Both the position numbers and the translations under genes were made by a program. A stretch of 64,000 nucleotides of DNA from Eopsaltria australis (Eukaryota; Chordata; Aves; Passeriformes; Petroicidae): assembly GCA_034509425.1 (NCBI GenBank), contig JAVTVJ010001389.1, forward strand, positions 310,001 to 374,000, given 5' to 3'. Within the stretch, counting starts at the first letter, position 1. The number at the start of each line of letters is the position of its first letter. The notes beneath the pieces are model-generated. The model was given only the letters and a program-made list of their open reading frames with translations. It was not told the DNA's origin and ran no database searches. This document shows positions 51,241 to 64,000 of this stretch, piece by piece.

Positions 51241-54200
51241 CCCCCAGTTATCCAGACCTTACTCCTACATGTAGCCAAATGCCACACCAGTGGAGAGGAG
51301 ACACAGAAGGGCTTCACTGACCCAAGCAGAAGTGTAAAGTTCCCCTTAAAAGAAAAAATCCCCTTCCGGACAGACTGCGTCTGCACTAGCGTTCTTTATT
51401 GACATAGCTATGCAGGAGAGGACTTCTCATGTGGGCGAGGATTTACTCCTTTGTGGGAGAGGCCATTATCCATGAGATTGTAGCAACAGATGTTCCTTTT
51501 CCAGGGAAAAATACCAACCTCCATTTTGCTATCAATCACAAATTACCATATTTCAGAAAGAAACTTAAGGCTCAAGGAGATCTTGCTGGTCTTTCATCCT
51601 TGTGGATGAAATGTTGCATGAAAACAGGTTCCAGAGACAACTACAGTAACATCTCCAGCTTCCAGATTGGATTCAGTAACTGATGACATCTTATTATATG
51701 TAAGAATGCTGTGTTGTTCCATTCATCACTTCATATAAAGCAGTATTTTTTACTTTCCAAATTTGAAGAATTGTGAAGCGCTTTTTTTTTTTCCTGAGCC
51801 ATTCAGGGAAGCAAAAATCTAACTCCTACATATTTTCAAAGAATAATGAGATCCACTATCCTCCATCTTAGTTCAAGCCTGTTACTCTTGTCCAAAGTCT
51901 TCATCATTACTAACCCAGTGTGATACTGGCAGCTGTTACTGCAAGCACAGTGACGGACACTTGCAGAGCTGAAGCTTTGAAGTCTGTTTTTTGAAATGGA
52001 TTTCATTGAATTTTTAGAGGAGGATTTAGCTTTGGATTAAGACAACTAGGGCTTGGTGTTGAAATTGTTTAAAGTATTCAAGGAATACTTGTAGGTTCTT
52101 GTGCTGCTTTAGAGAACTTAGGTACTCTAAGCCATTTGGAGGTAGCATGGGGCTGGCATATGAATTTGCAAAATATTTGACATTTCTTGGAACAGCAGGT
52201 GGTATGTCTCACAAGCATTTAAAATTACACAGGATCTACATTTAGATAACTGAATCCAGATGCACATGAGTATTCTAGAATGAAATAAACTTGAATTTTG
52301 GCAGTTTAGATTTAAACAGCTAACTTTTTGAGCAACTGGTGTAAGATGAACTTTATTCCTATCATATTTGTTCATGTAATGAATATAGGTTTCCTCCACA
52401 TTTTCTTATCACCTCACACTCATTACACTATGACTTTAACTATCAGTGATCTCCTGTTCCCAAGTGGCCAGGCAGAGTATGAGATCACAGCCCTTGGATT
52501 CACAAGCATTAAATATACATACCCGGTATGTATCTTCAACATGAATAGAAGTTGCATGATCGTGTCTCCAGATAGCTTTAGTCAGACCCGCCACTACACT
52601 TAAATAAATTCACAGCAATGTTATCTTGGCTCTGGGCTGGGCACCCCAGCTGCTGCCCTTCCTCCTGCTCAGCAACCGCTCTGTGAGTGGGCAAGAGCAG
52701 GCTGACCGGAGGCAGCTGGCATTGTACTTACAGAGCAGAAGGGAGACTGCTGGTAGGGTTTAAAATACATGTTTTACAGCATGCTAGTGCAAGGCAGGAG
52801 CCAGTTTTGTGAGATTTGGCTGGTATGAAATGTCTATCCTCGATGCTTTAGGGAACGAGAAAATAAACAGCGCCAAATATGCAAATTGAAATCATTCTAT
52901 CCATACACACATTTTACTAGTATGATAGTGTGCCTGGCAATTATGTCCTCAGATAACCCTATATCTAGGTAATTTCTCACTCCCCAGGCCAGCTCTTTGT
53001 GATTATCAGTTATAAAATTCACGTTTTGCACTCTACCTTGAAAATTATTAATTTGGGCATTGCTTATGCATGTCTGCAACTCACTGCAAGTGATTTGGAG
53101 AAGGATAGTAATCAAGTGAGGCCCTGTTCTTCCACAGTGGTATGACTTGGCTACAATATCACTTGTAAATTGACATTTATATCTAAATAATGAACTTTAT
53201 GTTGAATTCGATCTTTCTTGAACTTTTGCACTATAAAATATACATACAGGAGTGTTTATGTGCAATGATTTTTTTTTATACTTTTAAACTTTCAACCTGC
53301 TAAAAAAAACTGCTGTAAATAAGTTCTTGGACTCCTACATTTTTCACTACTACATGAGTTCTGCAAAACTATTAAGTGAAGCCTTTCATACTTTTACCTG
53401 AAATAAAGGTAATATTTACGGGGGCGAACTTCTATGGAATTTTTCAGCAAAAACCTCTTTTGCAAAGACTCTGAAATCCACTTCACACGGAGATGCTTCG
53501 GCAGCTTGGTACTTAACTATGGGATGTAAGAGGGCTGTTGTGTGACATCTGAGGTCATGAAGCAGCCTACAGGCAACATTCAAAAGTGTGTATGAACAAA
53601 TCCAAACTAACTGTATGAACACAAGCACCCTCCATTTACTTGTAAAGCCTGACTATGAAAGAGTCCATTGTATCTGTGTGTGTACGTGTGTGTGTGCAGA
53701 TACAATCACTGGCAACTGGCCCTTCATGGCAGACCAAAGTCAAACAGCAAGTGAAAATGAGCACATGAAAAACAACCTGCTCTGCAGTCACCTTAATTCT
53801 TCCTTATATTCATTTTGATTTCTTTAAAATGAAGATCAATTATGCCAAACAAGCAAGAAATCAACCAACCATGACAATTATTCACAGTTCAACACAAATA
53901 TGTAACCAAGCAGCAGAGAAAACACCCCAATAAAAAGGCACAAAGATAAATACATGAAAAAAGGGAAATGGTGCATGTTGCTTAGCGTAGATATGAGTAG
54001 GATGAGGTAGGATGTGCATAGCACAGGTTATAAAACACTTATTCACCTGTTCAAAGCCAGGGGCTGGAACTTTTCTACCATATCCTGGTTACTCAGAATT
54101 TGTTTTGTAGTATGGTTGGTGTAAGCTTAAAGCCACCATGACACCTGATGGTGCCTCTGAAGCACTGTCAGGAAAGAGAAAATGACAGTATCTGGGACTC

Positions 54201-55899
54201 CCTGGAAGTGCAAGAAGTAGCTTATTTCCAGCTGGATTCAAGGGGTCAGGATGTGGTCTGCTTGACTGTGGGGTTTTCATTCCCCTTCTACCTGGGGTGA
54301 TTCACCTCAATCACCATCAGTACTTAAAATGTCAAGTCACCCTAGGTGACCACAGAAAGCCACAAATCCCTATTTCTCACTATGGCTGAACTACAGTGTT
54401 TGCTTCCTGCCTTCTGGAATTTCCTTCTATAAACTGGAGCTCAGGGGATTCCCTCTCCTATTGCTTTTGTATGAGCTGTTCCTAGGCTGTCCTCACTTTC
54501 CCCTCCCTGGACACACTGCTGCCTGTTAGGACACTGCACTTTTGACCTGCAATCCCCTGCCTTTTTTTTTTTCTTTTCTTTCCTTCTTTTGGTAAGAAAA
54601 GGGATTTCCAGCTGGTTTTCTTATATCATCTGGTTTCTGAGAAGGTCCTAAATAATCTTTCAGATTTCTCCAGTACCTTTGGCTCTCTGAATATAACTCA
54701 GATTAGAACAGCACAAATCAGAGAGAATGGGAGTCCCTGCTTAGGCTGAAAGGCTCCTACCTATCAGCCAGCTCCCGACAGGGAACCTCCAGTGCAGTAC
54801 CCCTGTACTCTGTAAGCTCCCATAGTTATGCCAGACCCTTTGAAGGCTTCAGACACCTCATCCATCACGTAGGTTAAACTCAGCCAGAGCTCAGATGAAG
54901 AAGTCTTCAGGTTGATTTTTACAAACAAACAAATCTCCAGTATGATATGAGGGCAGGGAGGGTGCTCTTGGAGCCTGGCCTTTGGCTTTGCTGCTCAGTT
55001 GAGATTCTGAGAGTGCTGAGGCAATTAAATACATTAAAGCCATCAGCATGCTTCTCCATCTCACAAATGCTTTGAAAACATAATGCAAAGATTACAAGTT
55101 TTAAAGCAGGATGGAAGATTTACTCAAATTAACTTAAATCAGTGAAACATTCCTAACTGACTGCACTGATTTTTAAGCTGGACTATTCTCTAAAGTTTTC
55201 AAGGCATTTTTACAGCTTTGGGAAGCTATAGGAAACAATATACCAAGAAAGTGCAGTAAGCAAGCTGTGAGGAATTGGGAAAGTGACAAGACTTCTGGCA
55301 TTTCTGGACTATGTGCCAGGGACTTGGCACTATACTCAGCCATAATAAAATATCCCGCAAAAGAGGAAGATGGTAGCACTTACCCTGAAGAGAAAAGGAA
55401 AAGGTATTGGTATTATTACTACTATATCTCTGAGCTCAGAGCCCTTCTCTTGGCCCCAAGGGAAGCAAAGGATTTCATCCACATGGGTTTACTCTTTTAA
55501 GCAGTCACATCTCTCTAATAAACTTACAGGACATGAAAACAACAGTGGACACAAACCAGGTGTCTCAACTCTATCCGGAATCCAAGCTTACTTTATCCAC
55601 TGTTTCTGAATAAATATCATAACTGCGTGAGGGAATGCTATATCCCAATATATCCAGGTAATGCATGCATATTTTAAGCTTTCTCCTTTCCATAAAAACC
55701 AAAATAGCAGTTTCTTTACAATTTAAAGAAGTATCATTGAATGGGCTCTTTGTGCAGCCAAGTGTGCATATACTTGTCTTGGCATCATGGAAATGAGAGT
55801 CAGGGATGTGTATGGGTTAAACTTTTGCCTGACCAGATTTCACATTCTTAGCAGATTTCCCTGTGAACACCACTGAGCACTTGTAGGTCTCTAGAATCA
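51241..55899. other. Gene-free AT-rich DNA
   Basis: No gene recognised. The GT hairpin at 53667-53706 is listed separately. A T/C-rich run lies at about 54562-54590. The short GC-rich patch at 52625-52740 has no family resemblance. Confidence 0.5.
53667..53706. repeat. Inverted repeat around a GT-rich spacer
   Basis: ATTGTATCTG (53667-53676) and its exact complement CAGATACAAT (53697-53706) flank a 20-base alternating purine-pyrimidine spacer (TGTGTGTACGTGTGTGTGTG). The arms could extrude as a cruciform, and the spacer is a Z-DNA-prone sequence. Confidence 0.95.
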
Positions 55900-56260
55900 A
55901 ACGTCCAGGGGACAGGAGGAGGTTTGGGGACAGGAGGTGTGAGGGTAGCAGCTCCTCACCAGAAGCCCCGTCCCTGCCCTCCGCTCTCCAACTGGGTGAA
56001 AGGGAAAGCTCCAAGCACAACCTGCTCCTGCCTCTGCGGACTTATCACAGACACAGGCCAGACCTGGCAACGAAACATTAAACAAACATGCATTAGCAAC
56101 AAAAAGTCCGTGCTCGTGAGCCCCTAAATCCCGCTGCTCTGGCACAGAGCCGCACTTCCCTCTAGCGGCTGCACGACTCCCTGAAGATATCGCCAGCAGA
56201 TTAAAAACACCAAAGGTCGGGTCCCCACAGCAGTGTGTGACACACTTATACGGACAGATA
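55900..56260. promoter_or_regulatory. CpG-enriched block with CTCF-like motif
   Basis: About 14 CpG dinucleotides lie in 360 bases, clearly more than the surrounding AT-rich DNA, where long stretches have almost none. It contains CCCTCTAGCGGC (56158-56169), resembling the reverse complement of the CTCF core, and a GGGGACAGGAGG direct repeat (55908-55919 and 55926-55937). It may be a small CpG-island-like regulatory element. A 135-codon minus-strand frame across it (55897-56304) is Cys-rich but unrecognised and probably reflects the high GC. Confidence 0.35.
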
Positions 56261-59200
56261 CAGTCATGTATGTGCTGTGCAGAAGTAGGTAAAGATAGGC
56301 ACATGCAAGAAATCTTCAGTTAGGAATGTAAATGTTTTTGGCCTGAAGGATGTTATTTTAGGATCCATCACACAGTGTTTAATACATTTACACACGTGCA
56401 TATGCTTACATCTACATACACACTTCTTAGTGCTGTTCACTCTGTGTTGGTTTTTAAGTCAGCACTCTACTAGATAGCTTTTCCTTTTGATTTAGGCACT
56501 TGTTGCTCATAGACAAACATGAGCCAGAAAGAGTTCAGAATAGATAAACACTGCACTCCCAGACTTATTTCACTTTCCAAAGGGAAGTCGAAAAGCTCCC
56601 CAATAACAGGATGTAGGTTTCTCCAGTGGAAAACACCCAGGGAACTCCCCGAGCCTTTCAGTAAGCCCCAGCAGTTTTCCAGCCAAAAGCTAAAAATGAC
56701 CTGATGAGCAAGTGGCACCTTCAGTAAGGGAAATGGCAGTAGGGGTGCCTTGACCTGGCCCACACAGCATATTTTAAGCACAGATTTGTGCATGATGTGA
56801 AAGGCATGCCGGGGGAACTCATCAGCCTAGATTTCTACCATCCCCCTGGATGCCACAGGTCCCAGATATGCAGCTGCTGAAACACTCAAGGATGGCACGT
56901 CACTCCTTTCTGGCACAGCTCAGTAAGGCTTTTCAGGTAAAAGCACACAAAAATAACACATAAACACTAGCTTTTCCTCTAGTTGAAGAAAAGAAGCAGA
57001 AAGAAATTTAACTGGGAAACCAAAGTAAAAAATTAAATTTGTGCCTGTGTAGTGACTTTGTGCCAAAATAAGTAGTTTAGGAGGTGGATGGCACCCATCA
57101 ATTAGAAAAATGCAGCACTGCTTTCTGTTTCTGTTTGCTTACAACACAAACAGGTTTTGTGCCTTGCTGTCCTGGAAGGCTGCTGCATTTCACATTATTT
57201 GTGAGTTATATACTTTTAATAGCACCTAATGAGACATCTTCTGCAGAATCCTCCTCAGTTCATAAACGTGACCCATTGCTTGCATGTGTACTATTACATA
57301 CCAAAAATAGCTCACTGCTCCTACCCATATTCTGAATATATCATACAAAAGAAGCACTATAGAAGCAGCAGCCAGAAATAGAAATCGTGGGCAAAGTAAT
57401 TGTAATTCAGACTCCTGTAAGTGCATTGGCATTGTCTTTCCTTACACTGTGTCATCCTATTTTTAGCAAGATTCATATCTTATTTAGTACTTGCAGTTTG
57501 AATGGGATAGAGACAGGTGAGAAAAAATGTTTTCCCAAAATAGCTGTAAGCTTCCAAAGGAAAAAATCTCTTGCAGTTGAAATTAATCTTCACACTTTTA
57601 ATAAGACTAATGTGGGGAGGTTTAATATAAAACCTAATCCCTTAAATTTATAGAACAGAGAGAAATTTTCATGAGTTCTGAAGGAAACAACCAGTTTGTA
57701 CCACAAAAAGTGGTAAGTGGGGATGCATGGTGGAGGTCAGGAGAGTAGTTATATGGTGAAGAATGTTTTTAGTGCTCATCACTGCTCACACATTTTTTTC
57801 TAGGGCTCCCAGTCCCTCTGGGCTGACCTCAGTCTTGTCTTTTCCACATCCCTGCCTCTGAAGTTTGTATGTATTTTCCCCTGGGCCCGTCCTGCTCTCC
57901 CTTGTAGAAGGTTGGGCAGTAAGGAGTTAAGTTACCACTGCCTTGGCTCATGGAGGAAGCCTGGCTCCACTCCACTCAGCTCCCATCACTCCTCTCCATC
58001 CACAGGTGTTGATCCCAGGAATACAAATTTCTAACTTCTCCAAACTCCTCAGCCAGTTGCAGCACCCTGGTCCAGGGCACCTCAGTCCCTTCTCCTCATG
58101 TCCTTGCCTAGCCCATCTCAAAGCTCCACCTGCTACCTTGGTTCTGGTGTCTCTGTTCTCCCTCTGTCCAGCACTATCTTTCACTTTCATGGTCCTTGTC
58201 CACAGTTTCTTTTCTTCCTTCAGAATTCATCAGCCTCTATACTATCCATTATTTCCTTTCTTACTTTACAGTCCCAGTCTCCTTATCCAGCAAGTCCCAG
58301 GTAATGCAGTAAATTAATCCAGCCATCATAGCAAGTTTTATCCAAGGTTTAAGTCCTGAGGAAAACCAGGGGAAGAATGTCAAAGAAAAAAGCTCCTAGA
58401 GATCCAGTGGAGACCTTGTTCAGCCTCTTTAGTTTTATTAGGAGAGAGCTTTATATGTCTCAGGGGAGCCTGCCAAAGAAACCTCTAGTAAGAGGAATCA
58501 CTTCTCTCTGCTGTCCTGGAGTAGAGTTGTGGAAGAATGAGTCATTTTGCAGATCAAAAGGTCTGGGAATTGTTCATGTTTACAAGAGATGTGGATTCCA
58601 GATCTAAGCTGAAAACACACTGATTAGACAGGAGATCAAAGTAAGAACATCAAATACATCTGACCCAGATGTAACATGGCCACAAGGGCCTTTATGGTTT
58701 TGTCATGTTATGCCAAGCCACATTTCCATTTGAAAACAAACAGTACCTTATCTGAGTAGAATGGGACATCACAGACAAATGCAAGTTTCACCATTTTGCT
58801 TAATATATGTAGTTTTGTTTCTTTATCCAGGTGCTTGAATGCATAACATCTGTTGCTTTCATCCCTAATTCCCAAATGATCCACTGCCAAGCCATTACGG
58901 ATGGAAGTTTTACAGATGCCATGTGCTCCTAGTTCAAGTACATGTCATTTCACCGTGGTTGCTGAACTGCTTTGTCCCCCCAGGGAAACCTGACCCGAGC
59001 TGCAAAGAGACACCAAACAAACACACCCTGCAGAGCTGTGCTGGCCATGTTCACTGTGGAGTCACCTGAATGCTACAGGAGGACTGAAGGGAAACCAGCT
59101 CTGGGGAGTCAAATCACAAACTCATTCCACCGTCTCGTACAACAGGCTCCAGTACCACAATTATGAAGCAGGAGAGATACCTGTGGCTTTTAAGCAGATA

Positions 59201-59987
59201 TGAAAAGCAGATTTTGTAACATTAATGCTAATGTAACCATGCATGCTTCAGAGTAAGCTGACAACATAAATGTCAATCAAAGAATGTCAAAAGGAAAGAT
59301 CAAGAAGTGCAAATGTGTAGCATTTTAATGATTTCTGAATTGCTAATCATGATTTTTAATGATCAATTAGCAGCTATTGTACAGTAAACCATTATATACA
59401 TAATGTAAGTAGCACACAGTCTTCTCAGAGGTAATTTCTCCAGCATCTGAAGGCCTCATCCTGTAAACTGATGTGACTTTGCTGAAGCTTTGCCAGTTAA
59501 TGATCTATCCAACTACAATGAAAAGGGGTTTTGTGTTTTTCTTTAACTTATTCCATTCCATTAAGTTAATTAAAATAACAGGGTATAAATGGTCTAAGTT
59601 ATGAAGTCTTGATATTTAGAGACACAGTGGTTTCAAATATTAGCTGCAGTTTTAGGAGGACCCTAGTAGAGACACCTAATATATATAAGGTAAAGACTGG
59701 GATGTGGAACATCAGAACCTGGCATTTATGAAAACTAGTGTTTGAATCATCTTGTTAAGGATAGCAGTAATAATGAAAACTACCTATTAAACACCTGAAA
59801 ATGTTCTTTATAGTGTTTTAAAAGATGTGAAGAGAACAAAGTTTCAAAACACAGTCAGCAGAACAGGAGAACACAAAGAACAAATGCATCATCTGCTGAT
59901 CAGAGGCAGTAGTTTCCCAGTCAGTACACAGATGAGATCAACATGCACTGAAGGGACATTCATAGGGTAAAGCACCATTTAATAATA
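56261..59987. other. Gene-free DNA, pyrimidine-rich at 57800-58300
   Basis: No gene recognised. From about 57800 to 58300 the plus strand is C/T-rich, giving open frames on both strands (57943-58317 plus, 124 codons) without motifs. The rest is unremarkable. Confidence 0.5.
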
Positions 59988-60031
59988 GAATTAAATTTGT
60001 ACCTAAGCAGAATTAAGTTTGTACCTAAGCA
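59988..60031. repeat. 22-bp tandem duplication, one mismatch
   Basis: Units at 59988-60009 and 60010-60031 share GAATTAA(A/G)TTTGTACC and then TAAGCA, differing at one position. Recent slippage-type duplication. Confidence 0.95.
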
Positions 60032-63000
60032 CAAGAAAGTAAAGTTTTTGTTGTAGTCATTACCTCCACAGCTGGAGTGAGAATGAAATTTAATTTGAGC
60101 TCTTTAGTGATAACCCATGACCATTTTCATCATTAGATTCCGAACTAAACACAACCCAATTAATATAAAGCCTGGAAGGAATCCTAAAACCTAAAAAAAT
60201 TCTTCAGTGCAGATAATCTGATGCCTGGTTGCAGTAGGTGAGGCTTATCATCTAGCAGGATGAAGTTATACAAAAATTATACAAAATGCTTGGATTCAAA
60301 GTGAAAAAAGAGGGATATGCCATTTCCTGCTGAAAATGTTTTAGTGATGTGCAACTCATTTGCTCAGAGTCATCTGCAGGACTTCCTGCACTCACTGCTC
60401 ATGTTTCACACAACACAGATCTCCCTTTTCTTATGGAGGAAGTGGAAAGGGGTGGCTTCACCCCTTTTACTTTACCCTTACTTTTGTGGGTTACATTTGA
60501 CAAATTGCCATATTCTGCAAAAATCTAATTGTGTTTTGGATACTTTTCTTTCTGTTCTTTTTTTTCATGAACACTCAGCAAGTACTGGGTGACAAGAACA
60601 CATCATTTCTCCAGTGTAGTTTAATTAATCTGAATGTTAAGAGAACGAAGAACTTCCTTTTCTCCTGTAATTTCAGCAATCTCTTGTCTTACTGAGCAGA
60701 CACACCTACCATGGCTTTGCCTGGTTACAAGTCCAGGAGAGGAGCAAAGTAATTTCCTGCTCTGATTTGGTATAAGCAATGAGTCTCTAACACTTCACAG
60801 GTGGTTTTTATTGCTTAAGCTATTCCTAAATCTACCCTATAAACCAGCTCTGCAATAGAGGTCTGTTTCTGGCTGGAGATGCTTGTGTGGGTAGGGGCCA
60901 TTTACGGGGTTTGGCTGACTCATCAGGGGCCTCATGAGGAAACACTCGACTTGGCATCAGTAAGGAGTGGGCATTAGGAAGTGGTGGGGAGCACATGGAG
61001 AACACTGATGTACTTCTCCCATCACCTTTAGCCCAACCAGAGGTCAAAGTGGCTCCTACCAGGGTGTATAGCAACACACAGGTTACTTCCAACTTAGTAG
61101 GCTGAGACCCACTCCTAAGAGTTATGTTTCTAACTAAGGAACAAATTTCTCCTGCTAAGCCTTATTTATCCATTTGGGTGATTTCTGTGTGAAGGGAATC
61201 CCTGGCTGCCCTTATGAGTAAATCAACCGCCACTTACCCTGTACTAAGTGCAACCCAGACAACAGAACTGCCTAGAGCTTCTGAACCCAAAAGTTTTGGT
61301 TTTGAATGAGGTCCACAAACACCCAGGTGAAGATTTCTCAAACTCAGCTGCTGTGCACAGATGACGCTGACTTGAGGTCCCTGTGCTGCTGCTCTGAAGG
61401 GAGCCCCGTGTGCAGATGGGTCAATGCCACACACAAGTGCTGATCCACAGCCAACACATTGACACTGAGGAGTCCCTCAGCACCTCTTGACCCTTCTAAA
61501 CAGCCCTGGCAGTATGGCTGTGGGCTATGGCAGTGGACAGCTTACCACACAGTGCACCCAAGATATTGTAAACTAGATAGGCCAACAATATTTGTAGTCT
61601 TTTCGAAGAGACTTTGTAGAGGAACAAATAATTCCTAAGTAGCCCTAAAAGCCATCACAGCTAGACACCACAAATTTTGTATACACAAAGCTGAAAAAAA
61701 TTAATTTTTTTTTAGAAGAGTTGGAAGATATTAAGCAGGTGTTATAAAAAATACCAAATAATTTAATTGCAACATACAGGTCTGATCCTGAAAGTTACTC
61801 AAGGCACTTAATATCTTGTCATAAACTATCCTATTGTAATTGCATTTTTTGTTGGTTTTGGAGAAACTAGAAAATTAGTCAAGAAAGCAGATTCTCACAG
61901 ACAATTGTTACCATTGATAGCTGAATAGAAAATTATTTCATTAATAATAATGGAAAACTAATAATACAGTTTACTGAATTGGTAGACATACTCAACCAGC
62001 CTAACAATGGAATCTTATATTGAAAAATATACTCCTTGCATGAGAAGCTTTACCCTGGAGAAATGGCATGTTATTAATAAATAACATAGCACAACACTAA
62101 AACTACTATACAACTGATGGGATTTGGGATTAATTATCATTGCTATGAACCATAAAACTTCTGCATGCATAAATTTTTATCAATGTGATAAAATAGGTGT
62201 TATAAAATATGTCTATCAGTTGCCTGAGGGGTGTTCAGAGTGTCAGAAAAACCTTTTCCAATTAAAAAAGGACACATTTTTCTGATCTTTTCCTTGTTGA
62301 AACTGCAATGCAGATCTGCCTTGAAAAATGTATGCTGATTCTGAAGTCTTAGTGCTTTTAAGTCCAAGCCTCATTTGAACCCTTAGTCTGTGGTAACCTG
62401 CATTCAAAGTGGTGCAGTACTTCACAGCCAGACTTGATTTCCATCACTGCATACCCATTACAATGACATTTCTAATTCAAGCCAAATTAAGCCTCCCTGC
62501 AGGACAAAGGACTATTAATTTCTAAACCAGGAGGGACTGGCTTTGTTTGCTGAGTGGTACCATTTTCTCAGCTTCAGTGGGGATATAATAGCCTGACTTT
62601 GCATTAAGTCTCCTGACACATCCAAAACAAGAATCATCATCAAGATAGCAGCACTTTTTTTCACTGAGGGGTAACAGCTTTTGTGTTCACAAATATTATC
62701 AATGTTTTACTTGAGCAACTGTTTCATAAATATTTCTACTTGCAGTTTTACTCAGCAGACAACCAGGCTTTGGTAAAGGTATATAAACACATTGCCAGTA
62801 CCCACTCAGTACTGGTACTCTTAACTCTTCAAGAGAAATCTGCAGCCATAATAAACAACTTGTGAAATCCGTGTGAAGCACCTACTGTGGACTGGCACCA
62901 TACCAAGAGGTTTTCAGCCACCCCACCCCAGTGTTTTGGGAGGAGACTTTTTAAAAGGTATTTGGCATTAGCAGGCCCAGAGATGCAGCTACCAGTGTCA

Positions 63001-64000
63001 CCCAAATTACTGCTCCACTCACACTCAGTCCTTGTTTGCAAGAACTTCCCATGTGAGGGACTGGCTTATAAAGGTATTTTGCTTTTTCTTACATGTGAGC
63101 AAGCAAACCCATCTGCTATTTAATTTATCTCTTTGTTTAAGCTCTACTCTTATATCTTTGGAGTTTGAGATTTCTCTTTGTGAGGGAGCCAAAATAAATA
63201 AAGTTTTATCTGTTATGCTATTGTCTAATTCTCCAATTCAAGTATTCAGACAAAATGCATTTATCTTTTTTCTCTTCTGAACTTTTATTCCTTTCTGAAA
63301 GCTCATTCACTCCAATACAGATGAGTCCCCAATGACTAGGGTCTTCTGCTTGCAAGAGACCTCTTTAAAACATTGGCAGAAAGATTTCTGGTTTCAACCA
63401 TTCATTTTCAGTGCTCTAAGGTCTCAGCCATGATCCAGTTACAAACTGTGGGTGAGTCTCCCACTGACACACAGCAATGGGGTATTGAATCTCTGTGGAT
63501 CACCCCAGTTTTTACTGGCAAGGGAAAGCATCCCATCTCTCTCTTTAGACATCAACGGAATTGAGGTAAAACAACACCAAGTGTGGGGAAAAAAAGTAAG
63601 CAGCAAGCAAATGCCTTTGGACAGCTGTGATCTGGGGAAGGAGACTGGCTGCAGATAAAAGCAAGAAGGGAGTGGGGAGGAATGCAGCAGGTGGGGAAGG
63701 GAGGGGCAGAGAAAGCCAAGAAGTTAGCCAGAACAAATGATCCTCAGCATCGCTTTATCAGAATCACCTGCCATCTCCAAAATCCATTCAGTGTTGGAAA
63801 GCATTCTTGAACTTCTCCCTGCCTGTGTGCACAACTTTACCAATTAGCTAAATGCTTGTTTTTAACTTTGAAGCTGGAGAAGGCCATCTAAGTATAATAA
63901 CTTAAGCTGTGTTTGCAGCTGGAAAAGAATAATAATTTCATTTATCTGGTTTCATTGATTTCCACTACAAGATCAATTCTGAAAATCAGTTTCTACTGTA
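60032..64000. other. Gene-free AT-rich DNA to the window end
   Basis: No gene recognised. An AP-1 consensus TGACTCA is at 60916-60922. A 33-base splice-bounded interval lies at 62746-62778 (see findings). Purine-rich sequence occurs at about 63658-63715. Frames stay below about 91 codons. Confidence 0.5.

Noticed and set aside
55897..56304. 135-codon Cys-rich minus-strand frame
   Set aside because: Explained by local GC and low stop density; cysteine spacing fits no zinc-finger or defensin pattern that I can see.
57943..58317. 124-codon plus-strand frame
   Set aside because: Pyrimidine-rich DNA yields Leu/Pro/Ser-rich chance translation; an opposite-strand frame overlaps it.

Overview
The window looks like vertebrate, most likely avian, nuclear DNA. 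The main evidence is several decayed CR1-type LINE copies with the family's 3' signature (repeats of the form ATTCTGTG, and a 'TTGGACTAGATGATC...CCTTCCAACC' type tail). A solo retroviral LTR with a vertebrate promoter and poly(A) layout, CpG-poor AT-rich bulk DNA and simple repeats support this. Crocodilians and turtles also carry CR1, so 'bird' is an inference. I found no bacterial-style operons, rRNA, tRNA or CRISPR.

I could not identify any host protein-coding gene. The open frames are short, lie on both strands at a density expected by chance, and resemble no family I recognise. The two longest lie in a TTCC repeat. The window is best read as intergenic or deep-intronic sequence. A few splice-like segments are listed as weak candidates only.

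Layout. 1-763: 3' part of a plus-strand CR1, cut by the window edge. 4701-5756: two CR1 fragments in opposite orientation, 3' ends outward, the first with an internal deletion in its reverse transcriptase. 7792-8427: solo LTR flanked by the 6-bp repeat AGTCAC. 8711-8766: a CR1 tail. About 8767-20379: unique AT-rich DNA. 20380-20880: pyrimidine-rich block. 21962-21993: T32. 24057-24138: promoter-like motif cluster. 24629-25081: TTCC array punctuated by about 20 GAATTC sites. 31803-31836: perfect 15-bp-arm hairpin. 36181-36215: poly(T). 37141-37157: paired AP-1 sites. 42301-42406: AAT/AT microsatellites. 46111-46151: AAAAC repeat. 46610-46770: CR1 tail. 51150-51240: weak CR1 reverse-transcriptase scrap. 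53667-53706: GT-spacer hairpin. 55900-56260: CpG-enriched block with a CTCF-like motif. 59988-60031: 22-bp tandem duplication.

No multi-gene system could be supported. The most distinctive items are the perfect hairpin at 31803, the palindromic homeodomain-type site upstream of CRE-like and TATA motifs at 24083, the helically phased AP-1 pair at 37141, the CpG/CTCF-like block near 56 kb, and the HSE-like, EcoRI-punctuated TTCC array.
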